The translations under genes and the position numbers were made by a program. A stretch of DNA of 64,000 nt, taken from positions 620,001 to 684,000 of the forward strand of contig NZ_CP045700.1 of assembly GCF_009601765.2 (NCBI RefSeq), in the 5' to 3' direction. This DNA is from Vibrio algicola (GTDB lineage: Bacteria > Pseudomonadota > Gammaproteobacteria > Enterobacterales > Vibrionaceae). The notes under the pieces were generated by a model, which worked only from the letters and a program-made list of their open reading frames with translations, did no database searches and was not told where the DNA came from. Positions 53,431 through 62,651 of the stretch are shown here, one piece after another (positions within the stretch are counted from its first letter, which is position 1; each line of letters starts with the position of its first letter).

Positions 53431-53479
53431 CAATATCTGGACACCTTAAACGCCCAAAATCTCTCGATGAACAGCTAAT

Positions 53480-55441
53480 TTACTTATTCAACTCCAACTG
53501 GTAAACCGCGAAACCAACTTCATCGGTAGCGACTTTCTTCATCGGATACTGGGCTTTGGCTTTAATGAAAGCGGCGGCTTTATCGCTTGGTGAGGTTTCA
53601 AAGCGCACATCTAAATTGGCTTTGGTTTTAATCGGGGCAAACGACCAGTTGTTATCCGCGCTTGGCGTGACTTGGCCCTTCTCTTTACTCACGCGGGTAA
53701 TATAGTCGGCCAAGATTGTGCGGTTTTCATCCGGAGAATCAAACGCCACATACTTGGAACCAGTACCTGCAAACTTACCGCCATAAGCTCGGTAGTTATT
53801 GGTCGCCACGATAAAGGTTTGTTTAGGGTTGATCGGCTCGCCTTTATAAGTCAGGTTCACAATACGCTGAGAATCAGGGTGAATCGCCTTACAATCACCG
53901 TCATATTTGGCCGGTTGAGTCACATCAATTTGATAGTTAACCCCATCAATCACATCGTAATTATACGTACGGAAACCATCCCAGTTAATGAGTGACTGCG
54001 GCTTACTGCTGTTTGGATCAATTTGATTAAACTGCCCTGCTGAACACTCAAGCCATTCTTTTACATCAGCGCCAGACACTTTAAGTGCCACCAGCGTATT
54101 TGGATACAGGTATAAATCAGCCGCATTACGGAAAGTTAGTTGCCCTGCTTCGACTTCGGTAAAGTTACCAGGATCGTTCTTACGGCCACCCGCTTTAAAC
54201 GGTGCTGCTGCGGCTAAAACCGGTAAACCATCCAGATCGGGATCGCCTTGAATAAAGCGTTCGGTGTAATCTTTTTGCGCCATATTAACAATTTGTACCG
54301 TAGGATCATCTTGCACTAACGACAAGTAACTGTACATTTCATCACTGGCTTTACCGATTGGCTGATTAACAAAATCCCGCGTGCCTTGATGATCTTCTTC
54401 AAGCGCATGTTTCACTTGCATATCTTCTGCAGCTAAAGACTTTTGAGCCTTAGCATCATAAATAGGACGAGCTTCGGCTTTACCGTTGGCAACCATCCAT
54501 TTATCACCTTTTTGTTCGAGCACTAAATCAATCACCCCCACATGGCTCCCCCAACGACCCGGCATCACCGAAGGTACGCCATTAATGGTGCCTTGTTTAA
54601 TATCTGCGCCAGCCACTTTGGCAAATTCTTCGCTTGGGAACACGGCATGAGAATGACCAAAAGTGATCGCATCAATGCCTTTTACTTTAGTGAGGTAATA
54701 AACGGAATTTTCCGCTCCTTGTTGGTATTTCTCAGTCGAAATGCCCGAGTGAGGAATGGCGACAATCACATCGGCCCCTTCGGCGCGCATTTTAGGGATG
54801 AACTTTTCAGCCGTTTCTTTTATATCGGCAACTTTTACTTTGCCAGTTAGATTTTTTCTATCCCACACCATGATTTGTGGTGGTACAAAACCAATATAAC
54901 CGACTTTAATTTGGTGTGACTCACCGTCAGTATCTTTAAACTGATATTTTTTGATCACATAAGGGTTAAAGTAATTCTTGCCCGTTTTAGCATCAACCAC
55001 ATTGGCATTCACATACGGAAAATTAGCATCATTGGTGGCTTCAGCTAAAAAATCTAGCCCATAGTTAAATTCGTGGTTGCCAATGTTACCCACATCATAA
55101 TCAAGTAAATTCATCGCTTTATAAGCGGGGTGCACTTCACTTGGTTTTAAACCATGCGAGGCAATATAATCGCCCATCGGACTGCCTTGCAATAAATCAC
55201 CGTTATCCACCAGCACGCTATTTTTAACTTCTTTACGCGCATTCTCAATCAAGGTTGCCGCGCGAACTAAGCCGATTTTCTTCGAAGCTTGATCTTTGTA
55301 GTAATCGTAATCCATATAGTTCGCATGAATGTCCGTAGTTTCAATCACGCGTAAGTGAATAGTGTCCGCAAAAGTAGGATTTGACAGGCCGATCATCCCG
55401 ATCAACACAGACAAAGAAAGTGGGTGGCGTACAATTTTCAT
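53480..55441 (-). CDS. cpdB: 2',3'-cyclic-nucleotide 2'-phosphodiesterase/3'-nucleotidase
   Basis: 653 residues from the Met at 55441, followed by a signal peptide ([19 protein letters not shown]). The N-terminal calcineurin-like metallophosphatase has [35 protein letters not shown] and FGHSHAVFP; the C-terminal domain binds the nucleoside ([19 protein letters not shown]). Periplasmic enzyme that releases nucleosides from 2',3'-cyclic and 3'-nucleotides for uptake. Confidence 0.92.
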   Translation of the reverse strand: MKIVRHPLSLSVLIGMIGLSNPTFADTIHLRVIETTDIHANYMDYDYYKDQASKKIGLVRAATLIENARKEVKNSVLVDNGDLLQGSPMGDYIASHGLKPSEVHPAYKAMNLLDYDVGNIGNHEFNYGLDFLAEATNDANFPYVNANVVDAKTGKNYFNPYVIKKYQFKDTDGESHQIKVGYIGFVPPQIMVWDRKNLTGKVKVADIKETAEKFIPKMRAEGADVIVAIPHSGISTEKYQQGAENSVYYLTKVKGIDAITFGHSHAVFPSEEFAKVAGADIKQGTINGVPSVMPGRWGSHVGVIDLVLEQKGDKWMVANGKAEARPIYDAKAQKSLAAEDMQVKHALEEDHQGTRDFVNQPIGKASDEMYSYLSLVQDDPTVQIVNMAQKDYTERFIQGDPDLDGLPVLAAAAPFKAGGRKNDPGNFTEVEAGQLTFRNAADLYLYPNTLVALKVSGADVKEWLECSAGQFNQIDPNSSKPQSLINWDGFRTYNYDVIDGVNYQIDVTQPAKYDGDCKAIHPDSQRIVNLTYKGEPINPKQTFIVATNNYRAYGGKFAGTGSKYVAFDSPDENRTILADYITRVSKEKGQVTPSADNNWSFAPIKTKANLDVRFETSPSDKAAAFIKAKAQYPMKKVATDEVGFAVYQLELNK

Positions 55442-55573
55442 TAAGCTCTCCATTTGGCTCTTGTAATGAGTCGCATCTTATTAACAATGAGACGTATCTA
55501 ACGTGTGAGTGTAATAATAAATCAGCTTACATTTCATTTATGTGATGAATGATAGATCGAGAATGATTTATTT

Positions 55574-56416
55574 TTATTTTGCATCTTCCATAAGTTCGCT
55601 AAACCTCTCGCGCCAATCGCGTAATTGTTGATGGTAATGCTCAAACTGCTCTGGGTTCATGGCTTGGATCACATCCACCAGCATCGTAATCGTGACGGTG
55701 CGGTTATGTTGCCGTTTTTGCGTGAGCGACTCGGGGTACAACCTATCGGGGTTAAGCAAGGTCGTGCTAAATTTTTGTTTGAATGCAGGTGAGTCATTAC
55801 GCTGCAAAAATAACACCTGTAATTCGGATTTATTGATCAATTGTTGTTTAAGCCAATCTTGCCGCATAGATGGACGATCTTTACTCCATTGCTTCACCAT
55901 CGCAACTTGTGAGGCAGACAAATCGCCGATCCACGTTTCCAATATGTCAGTCATTCCTTGTTGTGATTTTTCGCGCCGTTGTTGATCGCTGAGGTCATTA
56001 TCATCGGCATAACGGTCTTCGTATTTGCGTTGCAACGAATCAAATAATTCATCGCCTTGTTGTTGATCTAAACTCATAAATAAGCGGTATAAATGCGGCA
56101 TAGAATGAGTGACTAATTGAGTCGAAAAGTCTTTTAGTACCTCGTACTGTTGTGCCACTTGTTGCTTGTTCGCTTGAGAGGGCGTCAGAGTAAGCAGGTA
56201 ATCAATCTGTTTAATATATAAGGGTAATTGTTCGGCTCGATGCCACGCTTGCACCTCGCGTACCGATTGTTTAAACGACGCTTGTTGTTGATCACTTAAT
56301 GACACATAGCGATCGACATATTGCGCTGCCATCCAATCTAAGCGGTTATAAAAAAATTGGGTTGAACAGGCTGTCATTAATAGCAAACTCAATATGATAC
56401 AAATCCGTTTGGTCAT
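55574..56416 (-). CDS. DUF6279 family lipoprotein
   Basis: 280 residues with a lipobox LLMTAC near residue 17; the mature protein is a long helical domain (FFYNRLDWMAAQYVDRYVSL, PLYIKQIDYLLTLTPSQA). Fits DUF6279, a set of lipoproteins common in Vibrio and relatives. Function unknown. Confidence 0.8.
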   Translation of the reverse strand: MTKRICIILSLLLMTACSTQFFYNRLDWMAAQYVDRYVSLSDQQQASFKQSVREVQAWHRAEQLPLYIKQIDYLLTLTPSQANKQQVAQQYEVLKDFSTQLVTHSMPHLYRLFMSLDQQQGDELFDSLQRKYEDRYADDNDLSDQQRREKSQQGMTDILETWIGDLSASQVAMVKQWSKDRPSMRQDWLKQQLINKSELQVLFLQRNDSPAFKQKFSTTLLNPDRLYPESLTQKRQHNRTVTITMLVDVIQAMNPEQFEHYHQQLRDWRERFSELMEDAK

Positions 56417-56537
56417 AACATTCCTTATCCATCACGGTTTACTGTTCTTACTTCAGTGTAAGCAATAAATCCATCAATTAAGAGAGCGCCATAATATTTC
56501 TGCTATAGCCGAGATAATAAAGTGCTAAGATTGTGAC

Positions 56538-56665
56538 TATACCCAAAGTAATTGAAGTTGCAGTGAGGCGGCAAGTAAACAAAGCCCCATGAGCTTAGCT
56601 TGCCTAAGTGATTGGGGTAAGTTAGCGCAGCCAACAAAGCTGCAGCTTCAAGTAAGACGGGTATA
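56538..56665. repeat. ERIC element (enterobacterial repetitive intergenic consensus)
   Basis: 128-bp imperfect palindrome starting TATACCCAAAGTAATT and ending AGTAAGACGGGTATA, with CAAAGCCCCATGAGCTTAGC and CTAAGTGATTGGGGTAAG inside. It matches the ERIC consensus over its whole length (from memory). It lies upstream of the M14 hydrolase gene. Confidence 0.85.
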
Positions 56666-56697
56666 TATCAGTGATAGCACTCAATAAAGGATACGTT

Positions 56698-57633
56698 ATG
56701 AACTCTGAAAATGCCTTCCCAATCGGGACTCTGGGTCAAAAATGGACAGCCATTGAAAAACGTCAATGGCTAGAACAAACCAGTGTGAAGCGCAGTTATT
56801 TTGATGAAGTTATGCCAAAGATTGATGGCTTAAAAAATGATTTCGATGCCTTTCATTATGCCGATTTGCACTACGATGCGAACCCTGTCGGGGAAAGCCG
56901 CTACCCACTTTGGGCGCTAAAATCCAAGTCTTGGTCTGCCAATAAACCAACCGTTTTGATTACTGGTGGTGTGCACGGCTATGAAACCAGTGGTGTGCAT
57001 GGCGCGCTGTTGTTTGCTCAAAGTGAAGCCAAGCGTTACCAAGACCAGTTTAATATTGTGATCGCGCCGTGTGTCAGCCCGTGGGGTTATGAAACCATTA
57101 ATCGCTGGAACCCCGATGCGCTCGATCCTAACCGCAACTTTATTGCCAATAGCCCTGCACAAGAATCCGCCGCGCTCATGAAGATGGTCAAAGATCTCGA
57201 TGCGCCAATTTTAGTCCACATTGATTTGCATGAAACCACCGATACCGATGAACTGGAGTTTCGTCCAGCGCTTGCGGCGCGCGATGGTTTAGCTTACACA
57301 AAAGGCTCAATCCCTGATGGTTTCTACACGGTTGGCGATACCGAAAAACAAGACGATGCGCTACAAAAGGCGATTATTGATTCAGTACGTAAAGTCACCC
57401 ACATTGCCCCTGCCGATGACAACCACCAAATTATTGGATCCGATGTAACGCAAGATGGCGTGATCAACTACCCATTAGCCAAATTAGGTTTATGTGCCGG
57501 TTTTACCGATTATACTTATTGCACCACCACGGAAGTTTACCCAGACAGCCCTAAAGTGACCAATGATGAATGTAATCGCGCTCAAGTTGCCGCTATTGTG
57601 GGCGCATTGGATTATGTTTTAACGACACTTTAA
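56698..57633 (+). CDS. M14-family metallopeptidase/aspartoacylase-like hydrolase
   Basis: 311 residues from the ATG at 56698 (AAAGG 7 nt upstream). Zinc ligands appear in GGVHGYETSGVHG (His, Glu) and ILVHIDLHETTD (His); DPNRNFIANSP gives the Arg of the M14 carboxypeptidase/succinylglutamate desuccinylase fold. Substrate unknown; no signal peptide, so cytosolic. Confidence 0.78.
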   Translation: MNSENAFPIGTLGQKWTAIEKRQWLEQTSVKRSYFDEVMPKIDGLKNDFDAFHYADLHYDANPVGESRYPLWALKSKSWSANKPTVLITGGVHGYETSGVHGALLFAQSEAKRYQDQFNIVIAPCVSPWGYETINRWNPDALDPNRNFIANSPAQESAALMKMVKDLDAPILVHIDLHETTDTDELEFRPALAARDGLAYTKGSIPDGFYTVGDTEKQDDALQKAIIDSVRKVTHIAPADDNHQIIGSDVTQDGVINYPLAKLGLCAGFTDYTYCTTTEVYPDSPKVTNDECNRAQVAAIVGALDYVLTTL

Positions 57634-57659
57634 ACCTCAACACACAATAGGACCACCAC

Positions 57660-58175
57660 ATGGCTGACATACATATAAAAGAAGAGCTTGATAGCATCGA
57701 TTATTTAACCGTCGGTTTTTATCGTTTAAGCTTTGGTGTGTCTGCCATTGCGATGTTGTTGTTTAACTTTATTGCTTTTGAATATGCCAGCCAGTTGCTG
57801 ATTTGCAGCTCACTTGTGGCGGCGGCTTGTATGCATATTTATGATAAAAACATTCGCTGGATCATCTTAGGGTCGGCGCTATTTTCTGTCTGTTGGCTGG
57901 CGATAGGTCTCGCGCCAATTTTGGCGATAGGTGCAAGCTTTTTAGTCACGAGTGGCCTTGCGATCAAAGAGTATTATTGCTTTCGGATTTATTTGGTTCG
58001 TATTACGCCGGTGGTGTTAATCATTTATTGGTTGAGCTTGTTGATCCCTATTTTACCCATCATCACACATGGGTTAGCCATTGCCTCGTTCTTATTACTG
58101 AGCGGAATTTGTATTGCTAAGTTTCGCCAGCCATTTCATTTCGATATTGGCGATAAAAGTAAGTTTCAGGTGTAA
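57660..58175 (+). CDS. DUF2301-like integral membrane protein
   Basis: 171 residues with about five hydrophobic helices. The beginning KEELDSIDYLTVGFYRLSFG resembles DUF2301 proteins; the middle and end are membrane helices with IKEYYCFRIYLVRITPVVL in between. Starts 27 bp after the upstream hydrolase gene. Function unknown. Confidence 0.7.
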   Translation: MADIHIKEELDSIDYLTVGFYRLSFGVSAIAMLLFNFIAFEYASQLLICSSLVAAACMHIYDKNIRWIILGSALFSVCWLAIGLAPILAIGASFLVTSGLAIKEYYCFRIYLVRITPVVLIIYWLSLLIPILPIITHGLAIASFLLLSGICIAKFRQPFHFDIGDKSKFQV

Positions 58176-58245
58176 AGGAATAAGCATGCTAAATCAAATA
58201 ACGTTGATCGACAGCAGATATTAGTATCCCAACCAAAGCGCCATA

Positions 58246-58275
58246 CGCCACCCCATCACTGCGGTGGCGCTTTTT
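58246..58275 (+). terminator. Intrinsic terminator
   Basis: Stem CGCCACC (58246-58252) with GGTGGCG (58263-58269), then CTTTTT. Confidence 0.85.
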
Positions 58276-58352
58276 ATGGCAATAACTCACCACTTGGCTG
58301 ATTTATCACGTACAATCACCTTCTCTTTACTCGCACTCCCAAAGGCTAACTT

Positions 58353-58889
58353 GTGGCTTTAAAACCAACTATTTATAAATTTCGTATCGCATTAACCGAT
58401 ATCAATAACGATCACTACGATTCACTAAACCTCACCATCGCTCAGCATCCATCCGAGAATGATGCTCGTATGATGGCGCGTGTGATCGCGTATTGCTTAA
58501 ATGCCAAACCGGATCTGCAATTTACTAAAGGCCTATCTAGCATTGAAGAGCCGGATATTTGGTTAAAGTCGTTAGATGATCAATTACTGCATTGGATTGA
58601 AGCCGGCGAGCCTGATTTTGATCGGGTTAAAAAAGCCACCCGCTTGGCCAAACAGGTCAGCATTTATAGCTTTAATACCAAATCGGATGTGTGGTGGAAG
58701 CAAAACCAAGACAAGTTCTCAACGTTGAATGCTGATATTTTCCGCTTAGATCATGCCGGGGTATTAGCCTCGACCAAGATGATTGCGCGCACCTTAGAAT
58801 TAGGCGTGATGGTTTCAGGCAATACAATTTACTTATCGACTGACGATCAACAATGTGAAGTAACATGGGAAATGTTGTCCGAGTCGTAA
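58353..58889 (+). CDS. yaeQ: YaeQ family protein
   Basis: 178 residues starting with GTG. LKPTIYKFRIALTDINNDHY, HPSENDARMMARVIAYCLN, GLSSIEEPDIWLKSLDDQ and SDVWWKQN are YaeQ signatures. The fold resembles PD-(D/E)XK nucleases; a role in transcription antitermination (RfaH suppression) has been proposed but is unclear. Confidence 0.92.
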   Translation: MALKPTIYKFRIALTDINNDHYDSLNLTIAQHPSENDARMMARVIAYCLNAKPDLQFTKGLSSIEEPDIWLKSLDDQLLHWIEAGEPDFDRVKKATRLAKQVSIYSFNTKSDVWWKQNQDKFSTLNADIFRLDHAGVLASTKMIARTLELGVMVSGNTIYLSTDDQQCEVTWEMLSES

Positions 58890-58924
58890 GTATTACTCGT
58901 TTGGTATACCAATAGTGCGCAAGG

Positions 58925-58960
58925 ATACCCAAAGCTACAGCGTCAAGTAAGACGATTATA
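58925..58960. repeat. Short ERIC-like remnant
   Basis: ATACCCAAAGCTACAGCGTC followed by AAGTAAGACG and TTATA: both ends of an ERIC element with most of the interior missing (36 bp). Confidence 0.5.
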
Positions 58961-59026
58961 ATAATATTTGTTATGATAGCCTCTATATCTTATTACCCTA
59001 TTTAATTGATAGTAAAGGAAGACAGG

Positions 59027-59530
59027 ATGTTTCGACTCTCCACTCATTTCTCTGCAACGCTTTTTTCTGCCTTGCTAGTGACATCAAGTATGGCTCAAGC
59101 AGAGCAATCAGCCAGCGTGTCTGCCGCTACGCCTGCGACAGTCTCAGCCAGCGAGCAAGCCAATCCTTCTGCTGTAAGTTCTAGTCAAGCAACACTTAGC
59201 ACTTCAACCGTCGTTGCCACGCCAAGCAAAGATCCAATCGACCCTTCTCAACCGAAGATGTTAGCGGATAAAGATCTCACTCGTTACTTGGTGTGTGGAT
59301 TTTTACACCGTGAAGGCAGTTATAAAATTGGATCTTATGTGATGACAGAATACCCAATTCAATGGACAATGCATCATGCTGAATACCAAGCTCTGGTTGA
59401 AAATAAGCTCACAGAAATTTCTCAACAACAAAATGTCTCTAAGTTTAAAGCAGAAGATACTCTCTACGATAAGTATTCATGTGGCCAAGCTTATGCAGAT
59501 CTCTTAAAAATTAATCCAAATAAAATATAA
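59027..59530 (+). CDS. Secreted hypothetical protein
   Basis: 167 residues from the ATG at 59027, GGAAGA upstream. Signal peptide ending at AQA, then about 45 residues of Ala/Ser/Thr-rich linker, then a small domain with two Cys (YLVCGFLHREGSYKIG, YDKYSCGQAYADLL) that could form a disulfide. No family recognised; the next gene, a glutaredoxin, starts 27 bp later. Confidence 0.65.
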   Translation: MFRLSTHFSATLFSALLVTSSMAQAEQSASVSAATPATVSASEQANPSAVSSSQATLSTSTVVATPSKDPIDPSQPKMLADKDLTRYLVCGFLHREGSYKIGSYVMTEYPIQWTMHHAEYQALVENKLTEISQQQNVSKFKAEDTLYDKYSCGQAYADLLKINPNKI

Positions 59531-59556
59531 TTTAGAAAATAATCAAGGAGTTAGAT

Positions 59557-59811
59557 ATGACAATTTCCACTCAAGGCTTGGCACTGTATCACTTTGAAAG
59601 CTGCCCATATTGCCAAAAAGTTCGCCGTGCGGTTGCGGAATTAGGCCTCGATTTAGAATTACGCGATATTCGCAAAAATCCTGACTTCCAAGACGAGAAA
59701 GTAGCAGCAACCGGAAAAACGCAAGTACCGTGCCTACGCATCGAAAAATCAGATGGCGTGACGTGGTTATATGAATCTGATGCTGTGGTAGATTATTTGA
59801 AAGCGTTATAA
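59557..59811 (+). CDS. Glutaredoxin
   Basis: 84 residues with the dithiol site ESCPYCQKVRR (Cys16, Cys19), the cis-Pro in TQVPCLRIE and WLYESDAVVDYL. Cytosolic thiol-disulfide exchange or glutathione reactions. It is followed by a related membrane-anchored copy. Confidence 0.92.
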   Translation: MTISTQGLALYHFESCPYCQKVRRAVAELGLDLELRDIRKNPDFQDEKVAATGKTQVPCLRIEKSDGVTWLYESDAVVDYLKAL

Positions 59812-59890
59812 CCTCAAATTTTCTGACACAAACAAGGCTGAATGACTCAGCCTTTGTTTTTTATTTTTAGCAAACCCTTATAGGATTAAC

Positions 59891-60256
59891 ATGGCGATTA
59901 TTCGTTGGATTTTAGGGCGTATTATTTTACTGCTCAATTTTGTTTTTTCACCTTCAGGTACCAAACGCTCGGCGCCAGAGCAACAAAAAATTGATCTTGC
60001 GACCCAACATCTTTCGTTGTATCAATATGAAGCCTGCCCTTTTTGTGTCAAAGTACGCCGTGCGATTAAGCGTAATAGTTTGAAAATTGAATTACGCGAT
60101 GCCAAGAATAATCCGACTCATCGTGAGCAACTATTAACCTGTGGTGGCGCCATGAAAGTCCCTTGTTTACGAATTGAGCAGCAAGGTGAAGTGAAATGGT
60201 TGTATGAGTCAAACGATATCATTCAGTATTTAGAACAAGAGATTGTGGCGGCTTAA
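59891..60256 (+). CDS. Membrane-anchored glutaredoxin-like protein
   Basis: 121 residues. The N-terminus is hydrophobic (WILGRIILLLNFVFS, a membrane anchor), followed by a linker and a glutaredoxin domain with EACPFCVKVRR (Cys49, Cys52) and KVPCLRIE. Related to the preceding glutaredoxin, suggesting a duplication. It ends at a strong terminator. Confidence 0.88.
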   Translation: MAIIRWILGRIILLLNFVFSPSGTKRSAPEQQKIDLATQHLSLYQYEACPFCVKVRRAIKRNSLKIELRDAKNNPTHREQLLTCGGAMKVPCLRIEQQGEVKWLYESNDIIQYLEQEIVAA

Positions 60257-60312
60257 TTCGGTTATGACTCCTCAAATTTGCACGTGCAAGTGACACAATC
60301 ATGCTAACAATA

Positions 60313-60354
60313 AAATGGCGAATGACCTTTCAGTTGGTCATTCGCCATTTTATT
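60313..60354. terminator. Strong intrinsic terminator
   Basis: 15-bp perfect stem AAATGGCGAATGACC (60313-60327) with GGTCATTCGCCATTT (60336-60350), then TTATT. Between convergent genes and probably used from both sides. Confidence 0.85.
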
Positions 60355-60376
60355 AAGTGTTTAATGCTTCGTTCTT

Positions 60377-60444
60377 ATACCAATGCCATAAATTTAATGA
60401 ACGTTCAAAATTGATCAAATATTAAATGGAAATGGTATGGGTAT
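60377..60444. repeat. Imperfect inverted repeat, possible dispersed element
   Basis: ATACCAATGCCAT ... ATTTAAT (60377-) pairs with ATTAAAT ... ATGGTATGGGTAT (-60444), 11 of 13 positions at the tips. The end just reaches the stop of the YedI-like gene. Confidence 0.5.
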
Positions 60445-61382
60445 TAGGGATTATTTTTGTTGCCATTTAAGCTTGTCTTTAATCCTGCCAATCCAGTCAA
60501 TATCCCCACCAATACCGTCCCAGCCAATAGACCTAATACTGCCGTCACGATATAAGGAGCAACCGTTGCCACTAGTGGCATAGAAACCATTGGCGCGATC
60601 AAGCTTTGAGTAACATGATGCACTGCCGCAATACTATGTTCAATAATGCCACCGCCAACTAAGAACATCGCAACCGTTCCCACCACCGTGAGCACTTTCA
60701 TCAATTTTGGCGCGGTGGCAACCAGAGCCCCACCAATCATATTCAAAGCGCCGCGACCTTGGCTTTTTCTTTGTAGATAAAACCCTAAGTCATCTAATTT
60801 TACGATCCCTGCCACCAAACCATATACCCCACAAGTCATGATAAAAGCGATAAAGCTCACCACAAAAATTTGAGTTAACTGCGGATGACCTTGCACTATC
60901 CCTAATGCGATCACGATGATCTCAAGCGATAATATAAAGTCGGTACGGATCGCGCCTTTTATCTTCTTTTTCTCAAACGCCAGTAAATCGATTGGTTCTT
61001 TACTGCCTCCGGCTCTTTTTGTTTGAGTCTCATTCTCTGAGTGATGGGGTAAATATTTCTCGAGAACTTTTTCTGCCCCTTCATAACATAAATACAAACC
61101 CCCGATTAATAACACTGGCATCAGAAGCCACGGCGCGAGTGCGCTGACTAACAAGGCTGAGGGCACTAATATTAATTTATTGCGAAAGGAGCCTTTAGCC
61201 ACACCCCAGACCACAGGAATTTCACGCTCAGCTCGAACGCCTGTGACTTGCTGTGCGTTTAACGCCAGATCATCGCCTAGCACACCAACCGTTTTCTTGG
61301 CGGCCACTTTGGACATCAGTGCCACATCATCGAGCACTGACGCAATATCATCTAATAATGTCAGTAGACTTAAGCCGGCCAT
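60444..61382 (-). CDS. yedI: DUF808/YedI-like membrane protein
   Basis: 312 residues. It begins AGLSLLTLLDDIASVLDDVA and has KKTVGVLGDDLALNAQQVTG, typical of DUF808 (YedI), followed by several membrane helices. An inner-membrane protein of unknown function. Confidence 0.9.
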   Translation of the reverse strand: MAGLSLLTLLDDIASVLDDVALMSKVAAKKTVGVLGDDLALNAQQVTGVRAEREIPVVWGVAKGSFRNKLILVPSALLVSALAPWLLMPVLLIGGLYLCYEGAEKVLEKYLPHHSENETQTKRAGGSKEPIDLLAFEKKKIKGAIRTDFILSLEIIVIALGIVQGHPQLTQIFVVSFIAFIMTCGVYGLVAGIVKLDDLGFYLQRKSQGRGALNMIGGALVATAPKLMKVLTVVGTVAMFLVGGGIIEHSIAAVHHVTQSLIAPMVSMPLVATVAPYIVTAVLGLLAGTVLVGILTGLAGLKTSLNGNKNNP

Positions 61383-61569
61383 GAGTTATTCCTAAAATAT
61401 AATCACAAAAAATAATCGATAATTTATCAATTCGTTACTAAAAATGAAAGCACATAACTTCGGTTATCAGGGGCGAAACGTATAAACTCAATGTTGAGAT
61501 CTGCCTCGAAAACTAAACGCTTTTTCATAAGCCAACTCATAAATGCTGAATCCACGACTATAATTACTC

Positions 61570-61662
61570 TGTGTGCTTCTGATTCGCAATCATAATAAGC
61601 CCACTCCCTGCTTTAGGCTGCTTTTTACCATCCTAAGTAAAGTCTATAAGCAGGGATTTTTT
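61570..61662 (+). ncRNA. Candidate intergenic small RNA
   Basis: A perfect TATAAT (61558-61563) without a good -35 is followed by a hairpin GCTT..GATT/AATC..AAGC (about 61575-61600) and then a terminator hairpin TCCCTGCTT (61605-61613) with AAGCAGGGA (61648-61656) and TTTTTT. Both flanking genes point away, so this terminator belongs to neither. Not recognised as a known family. Confidence 0.45.
61605..61662 (+). terminator. Terminator inside a divergent intergenic region
   Basis: Stem TCCCTGCTT/AAGCAGGGA (9 bp) with an inner TAGG/CCTA pairing and a U6 tail at 61657-61662. Confidence 0.7.
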
Positions 61663-61868
61663 GATCCCATCGTTATTCTGCCCATTCCATTTAATATCTG
61701 ATCAAGTTGAATACACCGAAAAGATGCAGTCCTGTCCTAGTCGCTTGAGAAAGGCAATCCCATCAATATAACCAATGAAAATTTGGAATAGGTCTATTTC
61801 CTTCCTTTTGCTGATCCTACCGCGCTTTTAATGCTATTGTCAGCTCAATTATTATTATAGGGTAGAAT

Positions 61869-62651
61869 ATGGATCTCTCATTAGAAGTAATGGCGCTACT
61901 GGTCGCCGTTGCAGCATTAGCCGGCTTTATCGACGCCATGGCCGGTGGTGGCGGTTTACTCACCGTTCCTGCACTGTTAGCTGCGGGGATCCCACCCGCT
62001 CAAGCCTTAGCTACCAATAAATTACAAAGCTCATTTGGCAGCTTTTCTGCCAGTTTGTATTTTATTCGCAGCGGCACGGTGAAGCTTAAATCGATGTGGT
62101 TATCCATTGTGTGTACTTTTATTGGTGCAGCCATTGGTGCCACCACGGTACAGCATATCAACGCCGATGTATTAATGAGCATCATCCCAATCATTTTGAT
62201 CGCCATTTCGAGCTATTTCTTATTCTCTAAGTCCTTGAGCCCTAAACCGGATGAAAAACCATTATTATCAGAAGCTGCATTCGCCTTTGCTATCGGTACC
62301 AGTGTTGGTTTTTATGATGGCTTTTTAGGCCCGGGAACCGGTTCAATATTTGCGGTGTGTTTTGTGGCGCTCGGTCGCTACAGTTTAGTTGCCGCTACCG
62401 CTCGTACTAAGGTGTTAAATTTCACCTCCAACATTGCCGCGTTGTCTTTCTTTATTATGGCAGGATTACCTATTTGGGAACTTGGTCTCACCATGGCGAT
62501 TGGGAATTTTATTGGCGCTCGATTAGGAGCCAAAGTAGTATTAGGCAACGGTCAAAAAGTGGTACGCCCTTTGGTGATCATTATGTCGATGACTATGGCG
62601 CTTAAACTGTTGTGGGAACAACATCCACAATTGCTGCAATCAATCTTTTAA
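61869..62651 (+). CDS. yfcA: TauE/SafE (TSUP) family transporter
   Basis: 260 residues with about eight hydrophobic helices. The N-terminal repeat has GFIDAMAGGGGLLTVPALL and ATNKLQSSFGSFSASLYFI, and the second half GFYDGFLGPGTGSIFA and RTKVLNFTSNIAAL, the two characteristic TSUP half-motifs. YfcA-like; sulfonate/sulfur compound export is the family assumption. Its end overlaps the convergent LysR gene by 50 bp. Confidence 0.85.
   Translation: MDLSLEVMALLVAVAALAGFIDAMAGGGGLLTVPALLAAGIPPAQALATNKLQSSFGSFSASLYFIRSGTVKLKSMWLSIVCTFIGAAIGATTVQHINADVLMSIIPIILIAISSYFLFSKSLSPKPDEKPLLSEAAFAFAIGTSVGFYDGFLGPGTGSIFAVCFVALGRYSLVAATARTKVLNFTSNIAALSFFIMAGLPIWELGLTMAIGNFIGARLGAKVVLGNGQKVVRPLVIIMSMTMALKLLWEQHPQLLQSIF

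Larger units (their letters stand above)
61383..61868. other. Divergent intergenic region containing a candidate small RNA
   Basis: 486 bases between divergent genes. No ORF of note. A -10 box TATAAT at 61558, a hairpin and an intrinsic terminator (61605-61662) suggest a roughly 90-nt transcript on the plus strand; the rest is unremarkable. Confidence 0.6.

Noticed and set aside
58186-58224. 12-codon ORF after the DUF2301 gene
   Set aside because: Too short and without supporting features.
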